Part shown: positions 51,311 to 59,379 of the stretch, in pieces | Position numbering within the stretch: the first letter of the stretch is position 1 | Layout of the letters: the number at the start of each line of letters is the position of its first letter | Assembly (NCBI GenBank): GCA_963838095.1 | Contig: CAWIPO010000007.1 | Location: 1-64,000, forward strand | Origin: CAWCGU01 sp963838095 | GTDB taxonomy: Bacteria > Actinomycetota > Thermoleophilia > Solirubrobacterales > 70-9 | Length of the DNA: 64,000 nucleotides | Reading direction: 5' to 3' | Translations under genes and position numbers: made by a program | Notes under the pieces: model-generated | The model's database searches: none | Told to the model about the DNA's origin: nothing | What the model saw: only the letters and a program-made list of their open reading frames with translations

Positions 51311-52772
51311 CGTTCTCCTCGCCAGAACGCGGCGGAGGAATCAGGGTAGCGGTGCGTCGGGCCTGCCAGGCCTCGAGCAGCGGCGTTGCGATCAGCCACG
51401 CGCCGATCGCTCCGGCGGCCACCAGCGGGCCGGTGACCGGGACCGCGTAGCGGGCGCTGTAGATCGCCGTCGCCACCGGGACCAGCATCGCCAGCAGGCT
51501 CGCGCCCAGAAGCAGGACGACGCCGGCGCGGACCTTGCCGCGGCCCAGCACCACGCCGCCGATCGCGAGCACCAACGCGAGGAACAGCAGATCGTCGCGG
51601 ACGCTGAGCACGTCCTGGAGATCGCCCAGGGTCGTGATCCCGCCCTTGATCGCAAGCGGCTCGTCGGCGTAGTAGTCGTTGATCCCGGCGAGGATCCCCT
51701 CCTCGAAGCCTGGGGCGCGGCGGTCCACCTCCACCACCTCGTATCCCACCCCCGCGAAATCGGGTGCGTCGATGTTGACGAAGTAGCGGGCGAAATCCCG
51801 CCCGACGTCCTCGGCGTAGGAGAGCGGCTGGTGGGTGATCGCCTCGACCGCGAAGGCATTGAGCTCGTCGTCCCCGTTCGGCTGCTCGCCGTACAGGCGG
51901 CGCGCGGGCGACCCCGCCTCCCAGCCGTAGAAGTCCGGCCCGGGCCGCGAGTCCACCGGGGTCGCCTCGCACAGCTCCTCGGTGCCGGCCGGCGGGTCGA
52001 AGCGGGTGCAGTCGGCGAACGGCGCCGAGCGCGAGTACAGCCCCCACCCGGACGACTGCGAGAAGCCGAAGTAGCCCGTGTAGGAGTCGTTGAGAGCGAA
52101 GTAGCCGAACACCACCACCGCCGCCGCGCAGGCAGACAGGGCGGCGTTACCGAGCCGCGCGCGCCAGCCACCCGAGAGGGCGAACAGGAACCACAGCGCG
52201 AGGAAGGGAGCGAGCGGCACCGTCACGGGGCGCAGCCAGGCGCTGAGCCCGAGCAGGGCGCCGGCGGCGAGCACCCACGCCGCCCTGGTCGTCAGGCGCC
52301 GGAAAAGCGGCTTCGGCTCGTCGAGCGCGCGCACGCTCACGTAAAGGACGCCGGCGAGCGTGAGCGTGAACACGGTCTCGGGCATCAGCGCGTGCTCGAG
52401 AAAGACCTGGTCAAGCGACAGCAGCACGGAGGCGGCCGCAACCAGCGCCGCCCAGGCCGGTGCGCCGATCCGGCGTACCGTCGCGTAGAGCAACACCCCT
52501 GTGGCGATCCCGAACAGGTGCTGGAGAAAGATCGCGAAGTCGATGTCCGCCCAGATCCCGTGCAGGCCGCGGAGGAAGATCGAGTATCCGACCGCCCGAG
52601 TGGGGTCGGTGAAGAGATCGTTCGCGGCCATGTCGAGGTAGACGTATGAGTCCGCGAGATTGAGGATCGCCGGCTGATACATCGCCGACATGACGATGCG
52701 AAGGGCGATCGCGGCCAGGACGAGGATCGCGAGGGCGATCGGGATCCGGCTGATCTGCTTGGAGGCACTCAC
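51297..52772 (-). CDS. Multi-pass membrane glycosyltransferase-like protein
   Basis: A 491-residue protein with a long series of hydrophobic segments and a large outside loop, the layout of GT39/GT83-like (ArnT/PMT) polyprenol-dependent transferases. DSYVYLDMAANDLF follows the first helix, where those enzymes have their acidic catalytic motif. Other features are LDQVFLEHALMPETVFTLTL and an extracytoplasmic stretch (SQSSGWGLYSRSAPFADCTRF to ITHQPLSYAEDVGRDFARYF). It would use the sugar made by the adjacent polyprenol-phosphate transferase. The start is GTG 52772. Confidence 0.75.
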   Translation of the reverse strand: MSASKQISRIPIALAILVLAAIALRIVMSAMYQPAILNLADSYVYLDMAANDLFTDPTRAVGYSIFLRGLHGIWADIDFAIFLQHLFGIATGVLLYATVRRIGAPAWAALVAAASVLLSLDQVFLEHALMPETVFTLTLAGVLYVSVRALDEPKPLFRRLTTRAAWVLAAGALLGLSAWLRPVTVPLAPFLALWFLFALSGGWRARLGNAALSACAAAVVVFGYFALNDSYTGYFGFSQSSGWGLYSRSAPFADCTRFDPPAGTEELCEATPVDSRPGPDFYGWEAGSPARRLYGEQPNGDDELNAFAVEAITHQPLSYAEDVGRDFARYFVNIDAPDFAGVGYEVVEVDRRAPGFEEGILAGINDYYADEPLAIKGGITTLGDLQDVLSVRDDLLFLALVLAIGGVVLGRGKVRAGVVLLLGASLLAMLVPVATAIYSARYAVPVTGPLVAAGAIGAWLIATPLLEAWQARRTATLIPPPRSGEENDGQS

Positions 52773-52802
52773 GGGCGCAAAGGATCGCAGCGAGCTGGCG
52801 GC

Positions 52803-54167
52803 CTACTCCCGGCCGGACCGCCGGCGGAGCTGGCGGCTCGCCTCCCGTGCTGTGCCGCCGAGACCGTCCTGACGGACGATCAACCGCCGCCGCAGCCGGC
52901 GAGCGCGACGCGTGAGCTGCCGGGCCCGTCGCAGCGCCTCCGGTGTGCGCGGGCTGGGCGGCGCATCGATGAAGCGCCGCAGCGGATCCACCACCTGCGA
53001 CCAGCGCATGCTCGGCGTCAGCTCGCCGATCCGCCGTCTCGTCGCCTCGTGCTCGGACGGATCGGAGAGCAGCGCAACGATCGCCTCCGCCAGAGCGCCG
53101 GCGTCCCCGGCCGGCGCGGTCCGGCCCAGCGACTCCGCCTCGATCAGGTCGGAGAGCACGTCGCCTTCCGTGGCCACCACCGGCAGGCCCGCCCAGAGGT
53201 AGTCGAGCACCCGGGTCCGGAACGCGTACCGCGCCTCTAGATGATCGAGGTGGGCGCTGATCCCGAGGTCGGCTTCGAGCAGGTAGTTGGCGCGGGCGCG
53301 GTACGGGATCCACTCCCGGTTCAGAAACACCCGGCTGTCCTCGAGACCGCGATCGGACACGCGGCGCTCCAGCTCGGCGCTCGCCGTCATCGCCGGAAAC
53401 GTGGTCTGCTCCCCCTGCGGCGGCCTCCCCGTGCCGAGGAAGAACAGCTTCAAGCCGTCGATCCGCTCCGAGGCCAGCTCGACGGCCTCGACGGCGCAGA
53501 GTGGATCGAGCCAGTCCCACACTCCCCCGCCCCAGACGATCAGCCGATCGCTCGCCGCGATCCCGGGCCACACCCCCTTCAGCACCTGCTCGGTGTGCTG
53601 CGGCGGATCGTCGGGGACGCCGAACGGGACCACGTCCAGGAAGGAGCGATAGCCCGGATCCCGGTCGTAGCGGCCCGGCTCGATCAGCCCGGCGCCCATC
53701 AGCGATCCCACCCAGAGGTCGCGCTGGCGCTCGCTGGCGCAGATCGCGAAGTCGGCGGCGGCGAGATACGCGAGCTGATCGGCCGCCTCGGCGCCCGCCT
53801 GCCGGTCGAGCTCCGTCGGCGCAAGCTCGCCATGGCGCTCGAGCACCTCGAGTGCGCGCGGGTCATACAGATCTAGTACGAGCCGCAGCGGTGTCCCGAT
53901 CAGCTTCGCGAGCACGGACCCCGGCAGGTACTGGGCGATGAGCACGTCGTGGCGGCTCGCGAGCTCCGCGAACGCGGGCGTCCCGGGGTTCACCTCGGCG
54001 AGCTCCAACGTCGATCCCTCCGGGAGCGAGCTTCCGCGCGGAGCAGCGAGGGTGACGGCGTGATCGGGGGCGAGAGCCGTGGCGATCTCAAAGGCGCGAA
54101 TCGCCGGGCCTGCCATCTCGTCGCCGATCCGGTCAGATGAAGTGACGAGCACGTTTGCCGGGGCCAT
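52803..54167 (-). CDS. GT4-family glycosyltransferase
   Basis: The 454-residue protein has a GT-B fold. The N-terminal half (VLVTSSDRIGDEMAGPAIRAFEIATAL, VLIAQYLPGSVLAKLIG, LVLDLYDPRALEVLE) binds the acceptor. The C-terminal half has the sugar-nucleotide site: VVWGGGVWDWLDPL-like strand, LKLFFLGTGRPPQGEQTT, ISAHLDHLEARYAFRTRVLDYLWAGLPVVATEGD. A basic tail (RRARQLTRRARRLRRRLIVRQ) would touch the membrane. It is divergent from the small coiled-coil gene with only 47 bp between start codons. Confidence 0.85.
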   Translation of the reverse strand: MAPANVLVTSSDRIGDEMAGPAIRAFEIATALAPDHAVTLAAPRGSSLPEGSTLELAEVNPGTPAFAELASRHDVLIAQYLPGSVLAKLIGTPLRLVLDLYDPRALEVLERHGELAPTELDRQAGAEAADQLAYLAAADFAICASERQRDLWVGSLMGAGLIEPGRYDRDPGYRSFLDVVPFGVPDDPPQHTEQVLKGVWPGIAASDRLIVWGGGVWDWLDPLCAVEAVELASERIDGLKLFFLGTGRPPQGEQTTFPAMTASAELERRVSDRGLEDSRVFLNREWIPYRARANYLLEADLGISAHLDHLEARYAFRTRVLDYLWAGLPVVATEGDVLSDLIEAESLGRTAPAGDAGALAEAIVALLSDPSEHEATRRRIGELTPSMRWSQVVDPLRRFIDAPPSPRTPEALRRARQLTRRARRLRRRLIVRQDGLGGTAREASRQLRRRSGRE

Positions 54168-54214
54168 CGGGCGAAACGTTATTGGGCGGCCTGGAAGTCC
54201 CTAACCTTCACGCC

Positions 54215-54544
54215 GTGGAGGGCCAGACGCTGAGCACGGCCAGCGACCCGGCTGACGATGCGGTGGAGGAGCTCGAGCGGCGTGTCGAGCGGCTCGAGCG
54301 CGCGAACGCCGAGCTGCGCCGGGCGAACGCCGCGCTGGCCCGAGAGCAGCTCGGCAAGCGCGATGCTGCGGCCGCCTCGGTGATGGTGAGGCTGCACAAG
54401 GCGGAGGCGCGAGCCGCGAAGGTGGAGAACAGCTTCAGCTACCGGATCACCGCGCCTCTACGAGTGCTGAAACCCGTCTGGCAGCCGATCGGCCCGTGGC
54501 TGCGCTCGGTGCGGGAGCGAATCCGGCTTCGACTCGGGCGCTAG
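54215..54544 (+). CDS. Small coiled-coil protein with SxxYRITAPLR tail motif
   Basis: From GTG 54215 the 109 residues form a coiled coil (DDAVEELERRVERLERANAELRRANAALAREQ) followed by VENSFSYRITAPLRVLKPVW and a basic end. The (S)(W/Y)(R/K)ITAPLR motif also ends the methyltransferase at 57471, and similar tails occur on polysaccharide-biosynthesis enzymes. A docking or scaffold role is suggested by that and by the glycosyltransferase neighbours. In-frame codons upstream (to 54155) lie inside the divergent GT4 gene, so the later start is chosen. Confidence 0.6.
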   Translation: MEGQTLSTASDPADDAVEELERRVERLERANAELRRANAALAREQLGKRDAAAASVMVRLHKAEARAAKVENSFSYRITAPLRVLKPVWQPIGPWLRSVRERIRLRLGR

Positions 54545-54548
54545 TGCA

Positions 54549-56546
54549 CTAACTCTCGCCGGAGCCGGCGATCCAGTCCATTGCTCGCTCCGCGACCCGG
54601 GCGTCCATCTCTTCGCGGATGCGCTCGTTGTCGGGGTCGCCGATTGCGCGCAGCATCGACTTGGAGCGGATCCGGTAGCGGTACAACCGCTGCGGAAGCG
54701 CGTGCCCGTAGAGGCCGGCGTCGTGGAGCTGGCGGAACAGGTACCAATCCTCGTAGCTGGGGAACTCGGGGTCGTACTCGAAACCGCGCTCGAAGAGCTC
54801 GCGGCGGAACAGCGAGACGGCGCTGCCGGCGACGTTCTGCTCTCGCACCAGAGCGCTGCGATTCCCGAGCGGCTGGTAGCCGGCGTCGACCACCAGCTTC
54901 CCGCTCTCGAGCATGTAGTTCGACCACGGGGTGACGTAGACCGCCTCGGGATCGGCCTCGAGCGCCTCGACGCAGCGCTCGACCAGCTCCGGCTCGGCGA
55001 CGTCGTCGGCGTCGAACGGGAGCACGTAATCGCCCCGGGTGAGCGCGATGCCGAAATTACGGGCCTGCGGGAGCCCCGAGTTCGGCTGGGCCACGACGGT
55101 GACCGGATATCGCTCCGCGATCCGCTCGAGGACCGTGTCCTGCTCACGGAACGAGCCGTCGTTGACGACCACCACCTCCAGCTCCGGATATGTCTGCGCG
55201 CAGATAGAGGCCACCGCCTCCTCGACGTATTCGTCGAGCTCGAAGTAGGTGATCACGACGGAGACCAGCGGCTTTGATCGCTTCGGTGCACCGTCGACCG
55301 CGCCCACCGCGACTCGCCGCCTGCGGGACTCCCCGGCTAGCTCGGCAAAGCGCTTGCGGATCAGCTCGGCGTCGGTCAGCTCGGCAAGGACCGCGCGCGG
55401 GGCATCGCCGGTCAGCTCCGCGACCTGCTCGCGCGAGTCCAGAAGCCGCTCGACGACGCCGGCGAGGGAGGCGTGGTCGGTTCCGCCCGCGAGCCACCCG
55501 GAGCGGCCGGACTGCACGATCTCGGTCATGCCCCCGACGGGAGTTGCAAGCAGCGGCCGCCCCCTGTGCAGGGCCTCAAGCGCGACGTTGGGCCAGCACT
55601 CCCACAGGGAGGGCACGGCGCAGACGTCGTGCTCGTCGATCAGCGCCGGGAGCCGGTCGCGAGGCACCGCGTCGACGAAGCGGACGCGCTCGTCGCCCGC
55701 CGCGGTCAGCTCCAGCAGCCCGCGCACCGAGCTTCCCAGGGGGCCGGTCTCGGTGTCCCCCCCGAGGATCGTCAGCGCCCAATCGTCGCGCTCGAGCTCG
55801 ACCAGCGCGCGCAACAGGTTGTAGATGCCCTTTCGCCTCTCCAGGCGGCCCATGTAGAGGATTCGAAGCGGCCCATCCGCTCGATCGTCGGCGCCGCCCG
55901 GGGGAGGGTCATCGTCGGGACCGAGAAAGGCGTTGCGGATCTGCACGGGTGCCGCGATGCCGGATTCCCCGTAGTAGCGGCGGTAGGTCTCGAGCACGCT
56001 GCCGCCCGGCCAGATCACGTGATCGGCGTAGCGCAGCGCATAGCGCTCCAGCTCGAACATCGCCCGGTAGCGGAAGTCCGGGTTCATGCGCCCGTCGAGG
56101 ACCTGGCACATCTCCGAGCTGGTGTGCGTGTGCACGCAGACCGTGGTGTTGCGCAGCCGCGGATCGAGCGTGTGCCGGGCCTGGACCGTGACCGCGCCCT
56201 CGCCGTGGTAGTCGCCGAACTCGACCAGGTCGGGCCCGCCGTCCGGATAGACGCGGGCGAGCGTCTCGAGCACGCGGGCGCTGTAGTGGTGGAAGAACCC
56301 GTAGTAGCTGCCGGACTCGTCCGGGTGCGGCGGCGGCACGAACTCGAAATTCACGCCGGGGGGCAGGCGCTGATCGCCGGCCGCGCTCAAGCGGGAGTGC
56401 TCGGCCTCGTGCGCTCCCGTGGTCACGATCGTCACCTCCGCCACGTCCGCGAGCGCCCGCGCGGTCGAGTTGACGTAGTAGCTGATCCCCCCGCCCTCGA
56501 ACGGGTAGACCTCGCGCGAAACCAGTGCGACGCGTAAATCGCTCAT
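54549..56546 (-). CDS. Bifunctional GT4-GT2 glycosyltransferase
   Basis: Two transferases in one 665-residue chain. Residues ~4-400 are GT-B/GT4 (EGGGISYYVNSTARALADVAEVTIVT, VCVHTHTSSEM, ILYMGRLERRKGIYNLLRALVEL, CAVPSLWECWPNVALEALHRGRPLLATPVGGMTEIV). Residues ~425-640 are GT-A/GT2 (LVSVVITYFELDEYVEEAVASICAQTYPELEVVVVNDGS, GLPQARNFGIALTRGDYVLPFDADDV with the DxD motif, PSYEDWYLFRQLHDAG). It would add two sugars in succession. The ATG at 56546 is preferred to GTG 56552; the divergent GT2 gene begins at 56556, so the promoters lie in coding sequence. Confidence 0.9.
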   Translation of the reverse strand: MSDLRVALVSREVYPFEGGGISYYVNSTARALADVAEVTIVTTGAHEAEHSRLSAAGDQRLPPGVNFEFVPPPHPDESGSYYGFFHHYSARVLETLARVYPDGGPDLVEFGDYHGEGAVTVQARHTLDPRLRNTTVCVHTHTSSEMCQVLDGRMNPDFRYRAMFELERYALRYADHVIWPGGSVLETYRRYYGESGIAAPVQIRNAFLGPDDDPPPGGADDRADGPLRILYMGRLERRKGIYNLLRALVELERDDWALTILGGDTETGPLGSSVRGLLELTAAGDERVRFVDAVPRDRLPALIDEHDVCAVPSLWECWPNVALEALHRGRPLLATPVGGMTEIVQSGRSGWLAGGTDHASLAGVVERLLDSREQVAELTGDAPRAVLAELTDAELIRKRFAELAGESRRRRVAVGAVDGAPKRSKPLVSVVITYFELDEYVEEAVASICAQTYPELEVVVVNDGSFREQDTVLERIAERYPVTVVAQPNSGLPQARNFGIALTRGDYVLPFDADDVAEPELVERCVEALEADPEAVYVTPWSNYMLESGKLVVDAGYQPLGNRSALVREQNVAGSAVSLFRRELFERGFEYDPEFPSYEDWYLFRQLHDAGLYGHALPQRLYRYRIRSKSMLRAIGDPDNERIREEMDARVAERAMDWIAGSGES

Positions 56547-56555
56547 CATCACCGG

Positions 56556-57482
56556 GTGGGAAAGCTAGTGGGTGCAGCTAATTCAGCCTCCCGGCCGGGC
56601 AAGCTGGAGGTGGTGATCGTCTCCTACCGGTGCGAGTCGCTGTTGCGGCGTTGCCTGCTGTCGCTGCGCGAGTTTCCGCCCCGGGGAGGCATGACCGTGC
56701 GGGTGATCGACAACGCGTCGGGCGACGGCACGGCAGAGATGGTCGCGCGGGAGTTCCCCGAGGTCGTGCTGCGCGTGAACGAGGAGAATGTCGGATTCGC
56801 AGCGGCGACAAACATGGGGCTGCGGGCCGGGGACTCGCCCTACGCGCTGGTCCTGAACCCGGACACGGAAGTCACCGCCGGAGCGCTCGATCGTCTGCTC
56901 GAGCTGATGGATTCGCGGCCCGAGGTCGGGGTCAGCGGGCCGCGGCTGGAGCAACCCGACGGAACGTTCGACCACGCGGCGAAGCGCTCGTTTCCGACGC
57001 CGCTGGGGGCGCTCGCCCACTTCACCGGGCTCGGGCGGGCGGATCGGGCCGGGTCGCGGCTGGCCCAGTACCGGGCTCCCGGGCTGGGCGAAACCGAGGC
57101 GGGGGCGGTAGACGCCGTGAACGGAGCGTTCATGCTGATCCGGCGCTCAGCTCTTGACGAGGTCGGGTTGTTCGACGAGGGCTACTGGATGTACATGGAG
57201 GACCTGGACCTCAGCTACCGGTTCGCGCAGGCGGGCTGGTTGAGCTGGTACGAGCCCGGCGCGAAGGTCGCGCACGTGAAGAGCGGCACCGCGGGCGAGA
57301 TCCGCTCGCCGCGGCTGACCTACGCCTTCCATTACGGGATGTTTCGCTTCTACCGCAAGCACTACGCGGGGAAGCGAAACCCGCTCGTCAGCGCGGCGGT
57401 CTACGCGGGCATCGCCGTCAAGCTGGGGGTGTCGCTGGTCCGGAACGCAGTGGTTGGCGGCATGCGCAGGCTAAGGGCCTGA
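56556..57482 (+). CDS. GT2 glycosyltransferase (rhamnosyltransferase-like)
   Basis: 308 residues. LEVVIVSYRCESLLRRCLLSLREF, VRVIDNASGDGTAEMVAREFPEVVLRVNEENVGFAAATNMGLRAGDSPYALVLNPDTEV (DxT/DxD type) and FLIRRSALDEVGLFDEGYWMYMEDLDLSYRFAQAGW are the hallmark of WbbL/RfbN-like transferases that act on cell-surface glycans, often with dTDP-rhamnose. The C-terminal half carries an amphipathic/membrane-touching helix (VSAAVYAGIAVKLGVSLV). GTG 56556 starts only a few bases from the divergent GT4-GT2 gene. It overlaps the convergent methyltransferase by 12 bp. Confidence 0.9.
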   Translation: MGKLVGAANSASRPGKLEVVIVSYRCESLLRRCLLSLREFPPRGGMTVRVIDNASGDGTAEMVAREFPEVVLRVNEENVGFAAATNMGLRAGDSPYALVLNPDTEVTAGALDRLLELMDSRPEVGVSGPRLEQPDGTFDHAAKRSFPTPLGALAHFTGLGRADRAGSRLAQYRAPGLGETEAGAVDAVNGAFMLIRRSALDEVGLFDEGYWMYMEDLDLSYRFAQAGWLSWYEPGAKVAHVKSGTAGEIRSPRLTYAFHYGMFRFYRKHYAGKRNPLVSAAVYAGIAVKLGVSLVRNAVVGGMRRLRA

Positions 57483-58364
57483 GCGCCGGCGCCGTCGCTC
57501 GCTTGCGCTGCGCAGCGGGGCGGTGATCTTCCAGCTTCTCGAGTGCCGCAAGGACTCCAGCTCGCGGTGGGTCTCGGTGTAGAGCCGCCAAAGCTGATCG
57601 ACCTTCGCCTCGAGCTCGCGCATGTAGCCGCGATGAAGCGGTGCGACCTCGAGTTGCATCCTGGCCGCCCCGGCCGCCTCCAGGCGTTCCTGATCGAAGC
57701 CGACGAGCCCGATCATGTGGTTGCAGAGGGCAGGGTCGCCGTGCTCAGGGAGCACGAACTCCCCCTCCAGCTCGCCGGGCGGGTCGGCCCTGATCAACGA
57801 TCCCTCGGCGGCGAATTGATAGAGGACCAAGACCTCCTCGCCCAGCCGCCGAAGCGCCGCCAGCCCGTCCTCGTAGCCGAAGTCGGTGAGGTGGTGCGGG
57901 TTCTCCTCGGCGAGCGCGCGGCTGTTCGGGATCGAGACGATCACCTTGAGCCCCGAATCGGCGTGGCGCCGCAGCGCGGCGAGCGCCCGGTCGGGATCCG
58001 CGATGTGCTCGAGCCCCTCGAACATGACGATCGCGTCGTAGGTGCCGGTGTGGTCGCGTTCCAGGAACTCGACCGCATCCGCGACCTCGAGCTCCAGTCC
58101 CGGCCGCGACCCGAGCGCCGCCCTCGCCCGGTCGATCACGTCGCCCTGGTTGTCGACGCCGGTGACGCCGAGCGCGCCCGCGGCCAGCATCAGCTCGGAT
58201 CCATAGCCGCTGCCGCAGCAGACGTCGGCGACTCGAAGCCCGTCGCACAGCGACGCCGCGAGCTCGTAGCGGTGCAGGTGCTCGCTCGCGATCAGCGAGC
58301 CCGACCCGACCTCGTCGAGGCTGAGGCGCTCGAGCGCGTCCCCGGAAGAGTCTCCCCGCGCCAT
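57471..58364 (-). CDS. Class I SAM methyltransferase with coiled-coil tail
   Basis: A 297-residue methyltransferase: RVADVCCGSGYGSELMLAAGALGVTGVDNQGDVIDRAR (motif I and acidic loop), YDAIVMFEGLEHIADPDRALAALRRH (motif IV). The C-terminal ~60 residues are a coiled coil (MRELEAKVDQLWRLYTETHRELESL) and the tail motif RSWKITAPLRSASERRRRR, close to that of the small coiled-coil protein at 54215. Such enzymes methylate nascent O-chain or related sugars and can stop chain growth. GTG 58367 and ATG 58364 are adjacent possible starts. It is divergent from the SDR gene. Confidence 0.85.
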   Translation of the reverse strand: MARGDSSGDALERLSLDEVGSGSLIASEHLHRYELAASLCDGLRVADVCCGSGYGSELMLAAGALGVTGVDNQGDVIDRARAALGSRPGLELEVADAVEFLERDHTGTYDAIVMFEGLEHIADPDRALAALRRHADSGLKVIVSIPNSRALAEENPHHLTDFGYEDGLAALRRLGEEVLVLYQFAAEGSLIRADPPGELEGEFVLPEHGDPALCNHMIGLVGFDQERLEAAGAARMQLEVAPLHRGYMRELEAKVDQLWRLYTETHRELESLRHSRSWKITAPLRSASERRRRRSGP

Positions 58365-58407
58365 CAAGCGTTCAAGTCTATGGGCGAGTCGGTTCTAAGC
58401 TGGAGGC

Positions 58408-59379
58408 ATGGGACAGCGCTGCGCGGTAGTCGGCGGGGGCTTGCTGGGTGGGCACACCGCGGCCCAACTCGCCGCCGCGGGCCATTCGGTCAGCGTGTAC
58501 AGCCGCTCGTTCAGCCACTGGCTGCGCGAGCGCCGGGCCTCGGGCCTCGAGATCGATCTCGTCGAGGGCGAGATTCCGCCGGGGAGGGGCCTGGACGCGA
58601 TGCTCGGCGGCGACGCCGTCGCTGATGTCGTCTTCTGCTTCGCCGGCAACAGCACCCCGGCGCTCTCGGCTCGCGACCCGGTTGCCGCGGCGACGAACGC
58701 GTTGCTGCCGGCGCTCACGGTCCTCGACAGCGCGCATCGCGTCGGGGTGCGGCGAGTGGTGCTGGCGTCATCGGGCGGCACCGTCTACGGGCGGGTCGAC
58801 AGCGGGCCGACGCCCGAGAGCCACGAGGCGCTGCCGATCTCTGCCCATGGTGTGAACGCTCTCGCGATCGAGTCCTACGCATCCTTCTACGGTCGCGTCC
58901 ACGGCCTCGAAACCGTGGTCCTGCGCTACTCGAACGTGTACGGGCCCGGTGGAAGGGTGCGCGGGGATCAGGGAGTGATCGCCGCCTGGTGCGAGGCGCT
59001 GGCCCGCGAGGAGTTCCTGGTCCTGATCGGCGACGGCACGGTGGGCCGGGACTTCCTGTACGCCGCCGATGCCGCATCGGCGGCCGTGGCGGCGATGGAC
59101 GTCGACCCCGGGACCTACAACATCGGCGCCGGCAGGTCCACCTCGCTGCAGGAGGTGATGGACACGCTCGCGGAGGTCTCGGGACGCGAGCCGCGAGTCG
59201 TGCAGCGAGCCGGGAGGCCGGTCGACGTCCACGACACCCACCTCGACCGCAGCCGGTTCACCGAAGGCAGCGGATGGGAGCCGACGCACTCGCTTCGCCA
59301 GGGTCTCGCCGAGACGTGGGAATGGATCAACTCGCCCGCCGCCCGCGCGGAGATCGGCGGCGCGCTACCCCGCGAGTAG
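58408..59379 (+). CDS. SDR-type nucleotide-sugar epimerase-like protein lacking the Tyr-Lys pair
   Basis: The 323-residue protein has an extended-SDR fold: glycine loop CAVVGGGLLGGHTAAQLAAAGH, VVFCFAGNSTPALSARDP, the Ser/Thr strand VVLASSGGTVYGRV, RYSNVYGPGG, and the closing TYNIGAGRSTSLQEVMDTLAE. At the catalytic YxxxK site the sequence is SAHGVNALAIESY, so His replaces Tyr and Ala replaces Lys. NAD(P) binding may persist but classical SDR catalysis should not. A GGAGG ribosome-binding site precedes ATG 58408. It overlaps the convergent NodB-like gene by 15 bp. Confidence 0.8.
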   Translation: MGQRCAVVGGGLLGGHTAAQLAAAGHSVSVYSRSFSHWLRERRASGLEIDLVEGEIPPGRGLDAMLGGDAVADVVFCFAGNSTPALSARDPVAAATNALLPALTVLDSAHRVGVRRVVLASSGGTVYGRVDSGPTPESHEALPISAHGVNALAIESYASFYGRVHGLETVVLRYSNVYGPGGRVRGDQGVIAAWCEALAREEFLVLIGDGTVGRDFLYAADAASAAVAAMDVDPGTYNIGAGRSTSLQEVMDTLAEVSGREPRVVQRAGRPVDVHDTHLDRSRFTEGSGWEPTHSLRQGLAETWEWINSPAARAEIGGALPRE

